A model generated the notes under the pieces. That model was not told the DNA's origin. It saw only the letters and a list, made by a program, of their open reading frames with translations, and did no database searches. Source: Spisula solida (Eukaryota; Mollusca; Bivalvia; Venerida; Mactridae). From it: DNA of 64,000 nucleotides. The position numbers and the translations under genes are program-made. Each line of letters starts with the position of its first letter. The first letter of the stretch is position 1. The stretch lies in NCBI GenBank assembly GCA_947247005.1, contig OX365955.1, positions 3,978,001-4,042,000 of the forward strand. Direction: 5' to 3'. Shown here piece after piece: positions 22,061 through 34,984 of this stretch.

Positions 22061-23039
22061 TACCTCAAAAAGTATTGGAAACAAACCATTAAATAGTATA
22101 CAGCTGCATTTATTAACTATTCATGAGTCCTCTATGTTAAAATAGAATTATTTTAGTTGATACTTTGTAAGAGAATCGTTGCCTTGAGAACCCATACATC
22201 GCTTAATGGAGCACGTCAGATTTGACATGTTTCCCAATTCATAATTAACTCGCCGTTTGAATAATTGGCATCATAATGTACTGTTCAACCACTTGCCATC
22301 AAAACAACATAAGTTGCATCTCTTCTCAAAATACTGTTGTTGTATTGTGATTAACAAGTTTGGTATGGTCATTTGAATAAGACAAGGTGCCTGACAAATC
22401 CTGACGTTAACGTCACGTACGGAGCAGCGCGCAGTGATAAAAAATGGGTGCGCCCCAATACGACTCCCACAGACACATAAACCACAATTTTATCTTTCTG
22501 GCAAGGAATAAATAAACTTGACAAGTTTAAATGCAGTGTTAGTTCGCCAGCTACAAATTTTTAGCGACGAGCATGAAGTTAAGTACGACTGAAAGCCAAA
22601 CTGAACAACGTTAATAATGAGGGAATGCAAACTGCTATCTGAGCGGGACATGTATCAAGATTGGCGGATTAAAGTAAGGGTTGTGACCTGATTATGCGAA
22701 AACAGACAGCTGTGCATACTATCATATGAAATACTGTCATAATTTATCTAAGGTTAGAGCCTGGTTGGTTCCCATGCTACTCTCTACGGAGGAAAATGCT
22801 ACATGTGTAACAACCTATAACAAGCGTTCATGACGTCGCGCGTCTACGAAGTGCTCCGTTAGTTGTTACATGTACTTATTATGTTGTTTGTGGTATGTGT
22901 TCTCTTTGTGGTATCTTAATGAAACTTTAACGCTTAGTCCATACTAGATTGATCTATCGGCTGGTAAAATTTCAAATGTATCCCTCCCTCAAGTTTTGCA
23001 AATGTTTGAATTGTTGGGTTGAAAGAACTTTTCTCTTCC

Positions 23040-24652
23040 ACGTATCAATGAGAGGGAGGGTTTCATAGTACCAATACATAAAAAAGACAGCTTGTATGAT
23101 GTTAAGAATTTTCGAGGCATCACGCTTCTCAGTGTTATAGGCAAGTTATTTACTACTACTGTTAATACCAGGTTGTCGACCTGGGCAGAAACCTATTATA
23201 TTTATATAGAAGCTCAAGCTGGCTTCAGGTCAAAAATGGGCACATCTGATAACTGTTTTGTCCTTCATGGTTTACTTAACCAAAATAAACAATTATTTTG
23301 TGTATTTGTCGATTATTCAAATTTTAAAGCATTTGATTATTTTGTCAGGCTTAATCTTTGGTATAAATTATACAAACTCGGTATACGAGGAAATATATTT
23401 AATGTAATAAAATCTATGTACAATCATGTCCGTTCAAGAGTAAAACTAAATGGTAGCACTGGTAAAATGTTTGAAAGCTTTCTCGGGGTACGTCAAGGGG
23501 AAAGCTTAAGTCCCTTTATTTTGCGATGTACTTAAATGACTTAGAAGACGAACTATTTCTGAACGGTGCTAAACTATTGTTATTTTTAGAAAAGGGGGGC
23601 GTTTACATAATAATCTTACATTTAACTACCACGGTCATCCAATAGAAATAGTTAGTAGGTACACCTACCTCGGAATTATATTTACATCAGGTGGTTCTTT
23701 CAGTGAAACCCATAATACTTTAGCTGGTCAAGCACAAAAAGCAATTTTTAGATTACGGCGTTATATTTATAGTTTTATTAATATATCAGTCGAACACACA
23801 ATGAGTTTATTTGATAAATTAGTGAAACCGATTTTATTCTATGGTTCTGAAGTCTGGGGTTTTGCACAAGCAAACCCAATTGATAGAATACATATATTAT
23901 TTTGTAAGTCTGTTTTAGGCGTTAAAGTTAATACGCAAAATGATTTTATATACGGAGAATTAGGAGGCATTAACTGTCAAACGCAACGTTTTATTTATAT
24001 TATTAAATTTTGGTTAAAAAATGTTAACAAAAATGAAAGACAGTGTGTTCATTGTATGTACAAAACTATGTTGAAGGATATCGAATAGACACCGGGTAAA
24101 TCTAATCGGACATCTCTTGGTAAAGATACATTAAGCAGATTAGGATTTTATGCAGCATGGCTAGCACAGGGTGTTGGAAATACAAATGCGTTTTTAAATT
24201 TATTTAAACAAAGAATTAATGATATATTTGTACAAGAATGGAATAATAGAATAAACGAATCAACTAGGGCTAATTTTGATCGAACATTTTGTAGCTTTCA
24301 ATTTCAACCTTATTTACAACTTTTAAATTTAAAGTCGTATAGGACAGCATTTACCAGACTAAGATTGTCTTCTTATAGGTTACACATAGAAACTGACCGT
24401 TGGAATAATATTCCGAGGGAACTAAGACTCTGCTCTGTATGTGACAAGCTAGATGATGAGTTCCATTTTCTTTTTGAATGTTCATTGTATAACGCTATAA
24501 GACACAAGTATTTAACACCTTATTTTAGAGTGAGACCGAACATGTATAAGACCATATCACTTTTAACTTCAACCAATTGTAAAATGCTCCGAAATCTTGC
24601 CACTTTCGTTGAAAAGGGTTTCGATATTAAGAAAAGGTATGTCCTAATCTAA
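23040..24652 (+). pseudogene. Second LINE reverse transcriptase, broken
   Basis: The translation reads EGFIVPIHKKDS, then VKNFRGITLLSVIGKLF (RT motif 2), AQAGFRSKMGTSDN, the motif A region CVFVDYSNFKAFD, and LGVRQGESLSPF. A frameshift near 23,520 moves to AMYLNDLEDELFL. Around 23,590 the YADD catalytic box is missing through a small deletion, after which the frame resumes with YTYLGIIF and LVKPILFYGSEVWGF. A TAG at about 24,086 interrupts, and the C-terminal Cys/His motif CSVCDKLDDEFHFLFEC lies at 24,429-24,480. It is unlike the 17-21 kb LINE in sequence, so it is a different family. Only the RT and tail remain, with no endonuclease seen upstream. Confidence 0.75.
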
Positions 24653-24798
24653 ATCATTGTAATGTACTTATGCGTTCTGATTTAAATCAATGCAATTGTT
24701 ATTGTTTAATATAATATTGATATTATATAATGGCATGACTTACATTCATGAAATTGGTTGCATTTATATACGAATAAACATGCATGTAGTATTGTTTA

Positions 24799-24998
<200 letters not shown>

Positions 24999-26849
24999 TA
25001 TCCAAGTGTAGATGGAGTGTGAAGTGTGCGAGTTTGCGTGCGTGTGTGTATGTATATGTGCATGTTTGATGTGTGCATGCAGGCTAGTAAGAGAGCAAAT
25101 TATTACACTTGTATAATGTATGTTTATATGTGAACTCGTGGACATAATGCCTAATGTTTTGGAAATAAACATGCACGTGCAAATCGGATATTACATATTT
25201 CACTTTATTTTCACTTTACACGTTCTTCAAACATATCTGTGATAAAAAGTTCCAAATTAGTTGTTTAATTAAGCAACTCATGTACGCTTAAAAAGATTAA
25301 CAAAATGGGCAATGAACATAATCGTGTATATGAGATTAAGAAGCTGGTGTTTCACTAAGGCTGCTTTCTGTCGCATTAAACTGTCATGTCTTTATCATTA
25401 CTAGACTGCGGTATCAGCTCACACAGATTGGTCGTGTATATGACATACCACCAGGTCAAGGGTCAATACAGCTGATAAAGACAGGCATTCTGCTTAAACC
25501 TTGGCACAATATACAACGACATTATTTTGGCTTAACCGTAGTAAACCATACAGTCAAATCAATATAAAACTTGTATTCGAATTGTGTTTCTTTTGAAAAC
25601 GACATCGTTTTGTAAAAAAATCATCATTTGGGTAAAACCATGTTACGATCATATATCAATTATGGTCAAAGAACGATAGTGCTTTCCTGAAGTTACCTCG
25701 CTTGCACTTTAAAATATTAATAATGGTAGAATATTCTAAAAAAATGCTAAGCTTAGTTAACGGCCAACATGTTGCTGAGTGGAAAACCGCCTTAATTTGT
25801 AGGGTGCTTTTAACGCAAAAGTTCGTGCAAAAATATCAATAAATAGGAAGGGTATATATGGTACCAAAACGTGCACCAACATTTGCTAAGTGAAATGTGT
25901 ATTTTTGAAATGTTGCGGTATGCTGGCTCGTCACAAAGAGCCAGTATTACGAAAGTGTTTAACTATAAGAAACACCTAACACTCCGAACACTTCCAAATG
26001 TGGTCTCCAGCTTCGGCCTCTTTGTGCCTTTATCATCAGAACGAAGCAAGGGAACAGTCATACTTCCCTGCAATTGCAACTGACAGCGCGATTGGTTAAG
26101 ACAAAAAAAGCCAATGAAAAATGGCCTTTCAAAAGCGGTTAGGATTTCTCACGGGTGCGACCATATTTGATGTTGTAGTTCATGGAGTTTCCCAAATATG
26201 TGCAGACTGATCGTAGTAGTTACCTCCCTTTGCAGTGAATAATCTGTGATTCTAATAGTAGTGAGAGTTGCGCTTGAACTCGATTGAGCCATCCTACTTA
26301 CAAGAGATGTTTTAGAACTATTTAGAACACAATTAATAAATAAACATTACAAATAATGTGCGAGTACTACATAGTGCAGAATCGTGTTTATCACCGGTTA
26401 TTTTTGTCTCAATTCGCTCTTTGGGTTTTTATGCTACTCTCTACACTGAAGATTCCTGCGGAACTATTTGGCGAAACCGAAAATCTGACGAGAACAGAAA
26501 CTGAACACAGATCATTAATGGGTAAACAATAATAGTACCATACAAACACAACTTGGTAACCATTTATGCATATTGTTCTATTCATGTCCACAGATCTCAT
26601 GTTTAAAATGTACGAACAGAGCCACTTTTAGCCTTTTTTAAAAGCTAACCTTGTGTCATATACCATGTTCATATGGATAAATTTCTTAAATTTGAGAATT
26701 GTTATGAATTTATATCGATAATATATCAAAGTTCACATGTGTAGTTGTATCAGCATTAACTAGTTTGCTGTTCCAATAAAAAAGACAAAACAGTGTTGAT
26801 TTGCGGAGCTTTTGACGTTCAGAATAGTTGAGTTCCATACCTTTTACTT
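24999..26849. other. Insert tail between blocks of copy 3, no gene seen
   Basis: This stretch has no match in copy 1 by eye. It is low-complexity at the left and otherwise ordinary AT-rich DNA with only short open frames. It completes the composite insertion that starts at 22,024. Confidence 0.4.
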
Positions 26850-27144
26850 TTCTCGATCAATTGAAAAGCAAACACTTTAACGATTGTATCGAAAGTGTTG
26901 TCTAATGATTTGAACACGTGTCAGAATTCTAAAATATGTTCCTGTAATACATGTCTAGATGTACCATGCATACACTGTCAGTATAAGTATGTTAGTGTCA
27001 GGATAGGAAGTTCACTGAACGAACATACAAAAGGTATTATGTTTGTCCACAGAAAATGTGTCAGGATTTTTGTATGTGGGTTCTGGTGTGTGCCGTTCGT
27101 GCTCTGTTGATACTGTTGAGTGCAAAGTTCCCTATGGTGCATTT

Positions 27145-27262
27145 CTATCAGACCATAATCGAAAAATCTCAAATAGAAATCTCAGCTCAAAATTCAGATT
27201 GTGCTCAAATCAGACTTTGAGTTGGAGACATACCTCAAGTTGGAACTCCAAAATTTGTTGAA
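27145..27262. repeat. Partial copy of a GATCTC/GAGATGCTTC MITE-like family
   Basis: AAATCTCAAATAGAAATCTC and TCAGACTTTGAGTTGGAGA resemble parts of the elements at 42,353, 51,153 and 57,345. Only a fragment is visible and its ends are not defined. Confidence 0.3.
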
Positions 27263-29213
27263 ATAAACAAATACATGCACTACTATCATTTGAGTCGCGC
27301 TTTCATGAACACAATATGGCTTAACTAAATTGACAAGACTGGAGTTGACACTAAGCTCAGATGTTACCCATAATTCCGTCTCGTAAGCGTTAGCATGACG
27401 GACAATGCATAGTAGTTGCATATTTAATTCACATACAGTGGTCTTTTTGTAAAGCAGCAACCATACATGTCGATTAAGTCGAACTAGCTTGTTGCGCAAT
27501 CGGTATTTGATAAATTCGCTTGAAGTTCCGATAATTATCAAACGGGCAATGTCTTACATGCGATCACAAATAAATTTATCACTGCCTTTTAGCCATTTTA
27601 AGGTTGTTTATCATTTTCGACGTATTCAGGTGAGTTCGTAAATTGTCAAAGGAAATGTACGATATGTGAGTAAAATGTACACTTAATAAACACATTTTTG
27701 GGAGGCGTTTAAGCCTCTCATTACTACCATTGCCCATTCCTTAATACAAAATTAACCGCCTTTAGGCTGCTATGTGAATCCGCATTAAAGTAGTTCCAGA
27801 AACTGTCAACATTCCCAATACTGCTACATATATTTCTCCAAATTTTTTAACTGATTTAAGCCAATCAGCAACATTTGTTTATTCTAAGATCAAAAATTAT
27901 TGTGAAACTGTTCGTTAAATCGATATTTTGTCAAATAAATCACTACACCGGCCGATACCGAACTTGTTTCATAGTACGAACATGACGTGTTCATCAAATG
28001 TCCCGGCTGTAAAGCTATTTTTAGAAACTTCAGACTACGGTCAAGTGATGGTTTTATCAATGAATCGTATACGGTCTGCAAAGTACTGTTATGCAATCAT
28101 ATGGTGTCGCTGTACTAGCTAGCCGCTTTCTATAGACTGTCTCCCGCTGTGAGGGAAGTGATTATAAGACGGTACTGTATAATCTGATAAATAGGCGCGT
28201 AGTATTATTTGAAAGCCACTTTTGATATACGCATTTAATACACGTATTACATATAAATTAATATGCACCTTTTAACAATTATTTAGATACCCAACATGCC
28301 TATATAATCACATTTGCCTATTTTGACATTCAAGACAAGATCGGCAGTAAGAAAACAAACAGTAAACGTGTAAAGTCGGTTTAAGCTTTAGTAGCAGCAA
28401 CCAGATCGCCTCCCACTAGTACTCTCAGTGCTTTGATTACATGTCGGAACGACGTCCGTTTTTTCTGCATTTTTGACGGTGCGTAAAAACGTCCGAGTGT
28501 CACTTTCTCATGACGGCGTTCATATTACATATTTAAATAAAATTGCTGTCAAATATCAAATACAATTTATGAATTAAAAATATGTAGTAACTTACTCTGA
28601 ATTGTTCATGGCCAGAACATACGATGTTGATAATGACGTCATCTTTATAAACCTCTGACTGTTTCCTTGTTTTTACAATCCTTTTTGTTTTGTTTTGTTC
28701 AGTATTATTTCATTAATCGTTTCAAAATAATCGGGTTTATTTCACAAACTGTCACGAAATATCCACATTGACTTAACAGTATTTATTTCACTGAAGTCTT
28801 AGGACAACATGAGCAATATGCATTGGTTTTACCAAAGCAATAGTTATATAATAATCAAAGTCGTATCACGTGTTTTCTTTTATACGAGTATATTCTTAGA
28901 TGACGTAAATAAATCGCTATCGTCTAAATAAAATAACCACTGCAACAATGAGCATTCTGTTTTCTTTAGTTTCAGGAAAAATAAATATGCTTTATTTATG
29001 CGCCATCTAAATATTAATAAAAAAATTAAATTAATACCACAAACATATATTTAAATTATTCCTTCAATCGTCAGCTGTCAAGCGTTTATGTTTGTTTATA
29101 GACACAATCAAGATTTTAGATCAACACTTGCTAACTGACGAACAACCGTGTTGCAAACAGTGTGTCTGTTTTACTCCCATATTTAACATCGACATTTCTT
29201 GCTAGAAAATACA

Positions 29214-29228
29214 TGACGTCACTTCCGG
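29214..29228 (+). promoter_or_regulatory. CRE palindrome plus ETS-like site, copy 3
   Basis: The sequence TGACGTCACTTCCGG is identical to copy 2. It is preceded in all three copies by a TTTCTTGCTAGAAA-like stretch and followed by GTCAAAA and GAACATTAT. Confidence 0.35.
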
Positions 29229-30952
29229 TCAAAAATAACAGGAACATTATAATGTCAGGAAATGTGTTTCCGAGTAATGAGAGTAAAAGTCGGATGTTAC
29301 ATGCAGCGCATTTATTTCTCTCAGATTAGTGGGTGACATATCTTGGTGAATGACCTGATGAGATAAAATCTGGTATTAACCGAGATACGTCATGTTTGTG
29401 AGATAACTACCTAACCCCAAGTGATTATATTAATATAATCCTCTCTATAAAATATGTGTATCATATACATAATTACTTCAACGTCTAGGGTGAATTGTCT
29501 GTCATCGTATCGTTTCCAATGATATCATTGACGCCTGTCATAGTTCTCTACTGCGCTTTTATTTTAGTCATAGTAAAACGTCTGAAATAATCGCTGAATG
29601 GTGTCAACACCGCACATTCAGGTACAATATCGTAGTCCATCATTTTATTATTCTCCCTAAACTACGTCATTTGATATAGCTAGTGTTTAAAAATCACCTC
29701 AAACTTTTTTTATATTTGTGGTACTCGTATTATATACCTTTTAGATTTAAATGCATATATGTGAACTGTTGGCCAGTTTTTGTATGTCTAATGGCATCCT
29801 TTAATGTTTGCATCAATGTGTTTTCTTGTAATGCTTTAAGGTAAAATGAGTTGACATGTGCGCGTAGTCTGACACACATGCGCCTTAACTGTACGGTGTA
29901 CCTACTGGTATATTACACGATATAAGTTTTCTAAGGAACACTTTGGTGTTTCCCAAAAAAAAAGAAATGCCAGCACCCATGTTTTAGTCAGTTTTCTTCA
30001 AAAAGAAATAAAACATATGTTAAAGCGCTGTATCTTTACATTGCATTTCCCTTATTTTCCCTTATCAAAGAGTAGCTTTGTTCTCGAAAACATTAAAACA
30101 ACATTTGTCGTTTATAACTCTCAGACCTTGCAAGTTAGCTTTACAATTATACGACTATGAACCCAGACAGATAAGTAGTGGAGAAAAAGGTATTATTGTA
30201 TAATAAAAGTGTGTTTAATTCTACGTAGAGAACAATCTGATTGCACTGATGTCATGGACAATGTTGGCAAATATTATAATTGGACATGATCGCCAGGACG
30301 ATAAGTCGATACCTTGTCAAATCCAATGTCATTCTTCCATAAGTCGTGTACATGTCCACATAAAATTATATTATTGCCGTGTTCATAATTTCTCATTTTA
30401 AAAATTATATGCAAACGTCGTCATTAAAGTTGTGGTGGTGTGTTAATTGATCAGCCAATCGTATTACCTCTTGCACCTTGATGCGGCCGCGAGATCATTC
30501 CACCCTATAAATGATGACAAATGCAAAATTATGTGCACGGTTTGTTTATTTTAGTGTCGATACACTGTACAACGTAAATCAGATATTCAGAAACAGAGAT
30601 TCAACAGTTTATAAATTGCTGACAAGCAGCCACTTAAAAATCGATTACGTCGAACGTTTACTTAATTTGTGTGCGCAAAATGCACGAGATTTCCGTGCGC
30701 GAGCTATACTATAATTAGCTGGGCTAAAATTAGTGACGTGAATTAGAAATCAGATATAATCACAGTCTCGTGCAAGAATCTAGGAGCTATATTCAGAGAT
30801 GACTTTATCACTTTTTCAGATTTCACTGAGCAGTTTTGTCTCTAATTGGGTAAATTGTCTATCACGCTATTCGTACAAGATTGGTGATAATTGCAGCCCG
30901 TCTTCACGGCGCATATTATGTAGCTTAACACATTTAATTATCAATATACAGG

Positions 30953-32360
30953 GTGTTTCAAAATATATGTTACAGTTTCGTAGATTAATAAAATTCTTAT
31001 TCAAAGCCATACGTAATAAACAAAACACACAGTTGAAAGAGGACAAAACATGCAAGCCTAGTTTTAAAAAATCTGTCTTAAATATACATCTTAATACAAT
31101 GCTTTGTTAATACATTTCCAAGTCCCGTGCACTATTTAATAGTCACACATACTTCCTTGCGTAAAGTCATAGACATGTTGATGTTAACTTAATGAAAACG
31201 TGACTCGCCTTGATCAAACATGTTTTAATTCAAAATCTAACGTCCAAATTTCATGAAATGTCATGATAATATCATGCAATATTATGGCAGAAATATTGGA
31301 ATGTAACTAACTGATTCGGAATTGAAACAAGTTGAACTAATGAAAAAGGTACGTTACGTTGGTCGGGGGTGGCAGCGCGTTACCATGGTAATACAACTGC
31401 TGATGACATACTTCTCGTTTGTATTATTGAAAATAAATTTGTATTGACTGTAGGTAATAAATGCATGTTTTTTATGATATAATAAATTATTATTTAAACG
31501 CAAGTATAACCAAATGAGAACGATGGTCTACGAATGTATTGAACGACCCTCGTACATGTATGTTACGTCAAGATTGGCAGAAAACGACGTCATCGTGTTT
31601 TCTGAGTACATCTACAATCATACACAATTCCGAGTACATCTACAATCATACACAATTCTGAGTACATCTACAATCATACACAATTCCGAGTACATCTACA
31701 AGCATACACATTTCCGAGTACATCTACAATCATACACACTTCCGAGTACATCTACAATCATACACAATTCAGAGTACATCTACAATCATACACAATTCTG
31801 AGTACATCTACAATCATACACAATTCAGAGTACATCTACAATCATACACAATTCTGAGTACATCTACAAGCATACACAATTCTGAGTACATCTACAATCA
31901 TACACAATTCTGAGTACATCTACAATCATACACAATTCCGAGTACATCTACAATCATACACAATTCCGAGTACATCTACAATCATACACAATTCAGAGTA
32001 CATCTACAATCATACACAATTCTGGTGATACATTTTGGAATTCTTCTTTATGACATACTTTCAACTCTTCATTACACACATGCCAGTTTATATACTAAGA
32101 TACACAAACCGGCCAAACGTATAAAGAATTTAGGTAAGATAAGAGGGTATTATATCAGAAAACTTGACGACGTCATTTTTACCAAAATTGACGTCATATC
32201 TAAATATGACATTTTATAAAAGATGCATACTTAAGACACATTTTTCAATCTAGACTTGAATGGTGTATATGGAATAATATTTTGAAATGTCCTTTTACAT
32301 ACTGCATTTTTAAGCGATTTATTTTCGCTCGAAACAGTAACTATATTTAAAATTCCATGT
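30953..32360. mobile_element. 1.4-kb insertion in copy 3 (unclassified)
   Basis: Copies 1 and 2 run straight across this point (near 10,600 and 15,360: ATCA then AGAAATGTAGCTTCGAG). Copy 3 has about 1.4 kb extra beginning CAGGGTGTTTCAAAATATA. A loosely inverted ATATTTTGAAATGTCC lies near 32,276, suggesting degenerate terminal repeats of a DNA transposon. The insert contains no transposase and carries the 28-bp minisatellite. Confidence 0.45.
31604..32024. repeat. 28-bp minisatellite, about 15 units
   Basis: The unit is GAGTACATCTACAATCATAC followed by ACAATTCC. Starts were measured at 31,604, 31,632 and 31,660. Variation is mainly at the last two bases and at AATC/AAGC. The 28-bp period rotates the reading frame, so the open frame across it is unlikely to be a protein. 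Confidence 0.9.
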
Positions 32361-32540
32361 ACTTGTAGAGAAATGTAGCTTGAAGTTTTAAACACTGGTC
32401 AATTATATAGATGAGGCAGGGGCGTGTTTGTTTCTAAACTTTAGCGGTAATTCTGATTCTGTGAGTAAATCAGTCTTTATTTCCTCTTCTCCTGAAGTAA
32501 ACGTCTTGTCGTTAAAGTCGATTACACACTGAAATAACAT

Positions 32541-34145
32541 ACATGTAAATGATATGTGAGAAAAGAGCAAACAAGTAAATCTGCTACCCGACCTCTATGT
32601 ATCATTCTAACATGACTGAAGACTATGCCGATATATAATTATAGACAAAGAACAAATTATACTGTTGTATAACGTGTGATATACCGATGGAAATGACGTC
32701 CCGTCATGCAGTTATTCCATTTATTACGTCATGCAGGTAAACAAGGAAAGTAAATAACATACTCTCGCACAGTAAGACTGGCTTAAGACATGATTGCTCA
32801 TTTAAATCATGTTAGAATCTACTTCAAAAGCCATATAGATCTATATACGAGGGTCACTGAAAAAGTATTAATCAGTGGCCAATAACATGTTTAATATACA
32901 TTAATATGTATAAAAGTGGACATTTTTAGAAAGATACAACCTTTGCCTAGCTAACCAATAAAACAATATTGCAATTGGAAAAATACCCAATTATCCATAT
33001 GACATTTAACCAGTAGGGTATTGAACACTGGAATGTCGAGAAATAAAATATATTAGTAGTCGGAAGGGTTGATATTAATGTTCATAATTTCTACCATTTT
33101 AATTCGATTGATTTGAAAGTTGTACATTAGATGCATCTGTTACGTGTTTAATTAATTGTAAATCAACATTATGTTTTGGATAGTCTAAATTGCTTTAGTT
33201 GTACAAAGAATCTTCCATGTCCAAAATACTCATGGAAACAGCATTTTACTGGAACTATGCCCTATGTGTTGTTACTGTATTGTACTAATGGGTGTCTTAA
33301 GTGGGAAAGTCAAACATGTAGTTGTTTTAAACATTTATGAATTATGAATTATACATAATTTGTCCTTTACAACTGTTACAGTCCAAAGAACATGATCACG
33401 TGACCAAAAATACGTATTTTCGGTTCATGACGTCATATTCCTAATACAATATTACAAAAAAAATAAAAACACATGATTGTAAATTCATATACAAAAATAC
33501 ATGAAACGGACAACAGGGTTGAAAACATATATTTTTGTCTTAAATGGAGGTATAGCATTGTCCCACCCACTTTTTCAAAGTTGGGATCGAACATAATTTT
33601 TTTTATAAAAAATAAAATTGAGGTTAAAAGCATTAAAATCGCTCGACGAATGAAACTACACAACATAATCTAGAAATTGTTACTTATTCAGATTGAACTA
33701 GTATTTATTTAGCTAGTATATATCTAGTATGAATTAGGATTAAATTGTATGGTAGGTTGTGTCTCGGGTATGGCTTGTTTATATTGTATGCCTATTATCA
33801 ATTTAACGAATAGGGTAGGTAAAATAAACAAGTCATTGTGGTATGCATTCGGCATATGTATTCATTCCGTTCGCACTTCGGCGTATCACCATATCTGCAA
33901 GTGCGTCACTCCCGTACGTCTGCATCATTTCGAATTGATAATATAACCATGCAAGAATACCATCCGTGTTTCTTAATGTGTCTTAGATATTGCCAATTTA
34001 TGTTCACAATATTGTTACTTTTATCAAAGCATGATTTACTGACTTACTTTATGCTCTGTGATGAAGTCCAGACCCAAAATAATATCGTGTAACGCAGTGT
34101 CTACAAATATAACACACATTATACAGAGGTTAAGTTAACAGTTAA
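32541..34145. other. Intergenic DNA, no gene seen
   Basis: A mariner-like left end (TACGAGGGTCACTGAAAAAG) starts at 32,846 with no recognised partner. The rest is AT-rich with short open frames only (for example 33,749-33,946) and no recognisable domain. Confidence 0.35.
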
Positions 34146-34149
34146 GTTA

Positions 34150-34365
34150 CCAGTATTCGAGCATGTTTCTCTCCTGGTTTTTGTGCAGCCAACATCGAGA
34201 TACGGCGGCCAGGAATATCAAACATGTACAGAAACCGCCCTAACGGGTATAATTCACACCTTGGTCGAGTGGGGCATTGTGGTTTATTGTGGCGCAGACG
34301 GGGACAGAACCCGGGCCCTCTCGATCCCGAAATGCGCACTCTATCTCTAGGCCAACGCTCCCTAA
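34150..34365 (-). repeat. tRNA-derived SINE-like element
   Basis: On the minus strand, 34,365-34,291 reads like a degenerate tRNA: GGGAGCG, an A-box-like TGGCCTAGAG, and a B-box-like GGGTTCTGTCCCC. Sequence on the tRNA-like 3' side (about 34,290-34,150) would be the SINE body. A tRNA pseudogene is the alternative. No A-rich or microsatellite tail was recognised. Confidence 0.4.
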
Positions 34366-34980
34366 AGACTACATTCAGGGTACATACCTGGTCTTCAGTT
34401 AGTCATTAACGCATTATTATATACGTGTAGTAAATAAAAGAACAAAATGACACAAAACTGACACATTTCCCCCTGCCGTTATGCACGTCTGCAAGTCCTA
34501 AATCCTGACAAAACTTTCCAGGCGGACGGACGGACGGACGGGCGTTCTTACGGAAGTAGTAACGTTGTGTGATTTGAATTTGTTGCGTTTACTTAAGTTA
34601 ACTAAAACCATGTTACCAAACACGTATATTTCCTGTAAGGAGTGTATACCATGAATAGTAATGACACGATAACTAACCGTCTATGTCGAAGTTAACTGTA
34701 TACTTCTGGTCGAATATAATAACTGTACATGTACTTGTATTCTTAGGTTTCCTGAAAACAATATGATAGATACTAAATAGACATAATTTATAGTCAACAT
34801 GTTGAGGACAGTTCAATCTCTCCAGCATGCACCGACCTCCAATTACTATAACGATGTAATAATTTGCCCTATTTCCTGAGTCAATATTTCCGGGCCATGG
34901 TGTGAAAACACCAACCTAGCGCTCACACCAAAAAGCGACAAAACGTAAGCCTGGCGCCCTCATTTCGACCACAGTAAGCT
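34366..34980. other. Intergenic DNA with a short GGAC tract
   Basis: No gene is seen. GGCGGACGGACGGACGGACG at about 34,522-34,541 resembles the microsatellites in the hairpin-ended elements elsewhere in the window, but a complete element was not delimited. Confidence 0.35.
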
Positions 34981-34984
34981 AATA

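Noticed and set aside
31514..31801. 95-codon open frame with YIYNHTQF repeats
   Set aside because: It reads through a 28-bp minisatellite whose period is not a multiple of three; the rest has no coding signature.
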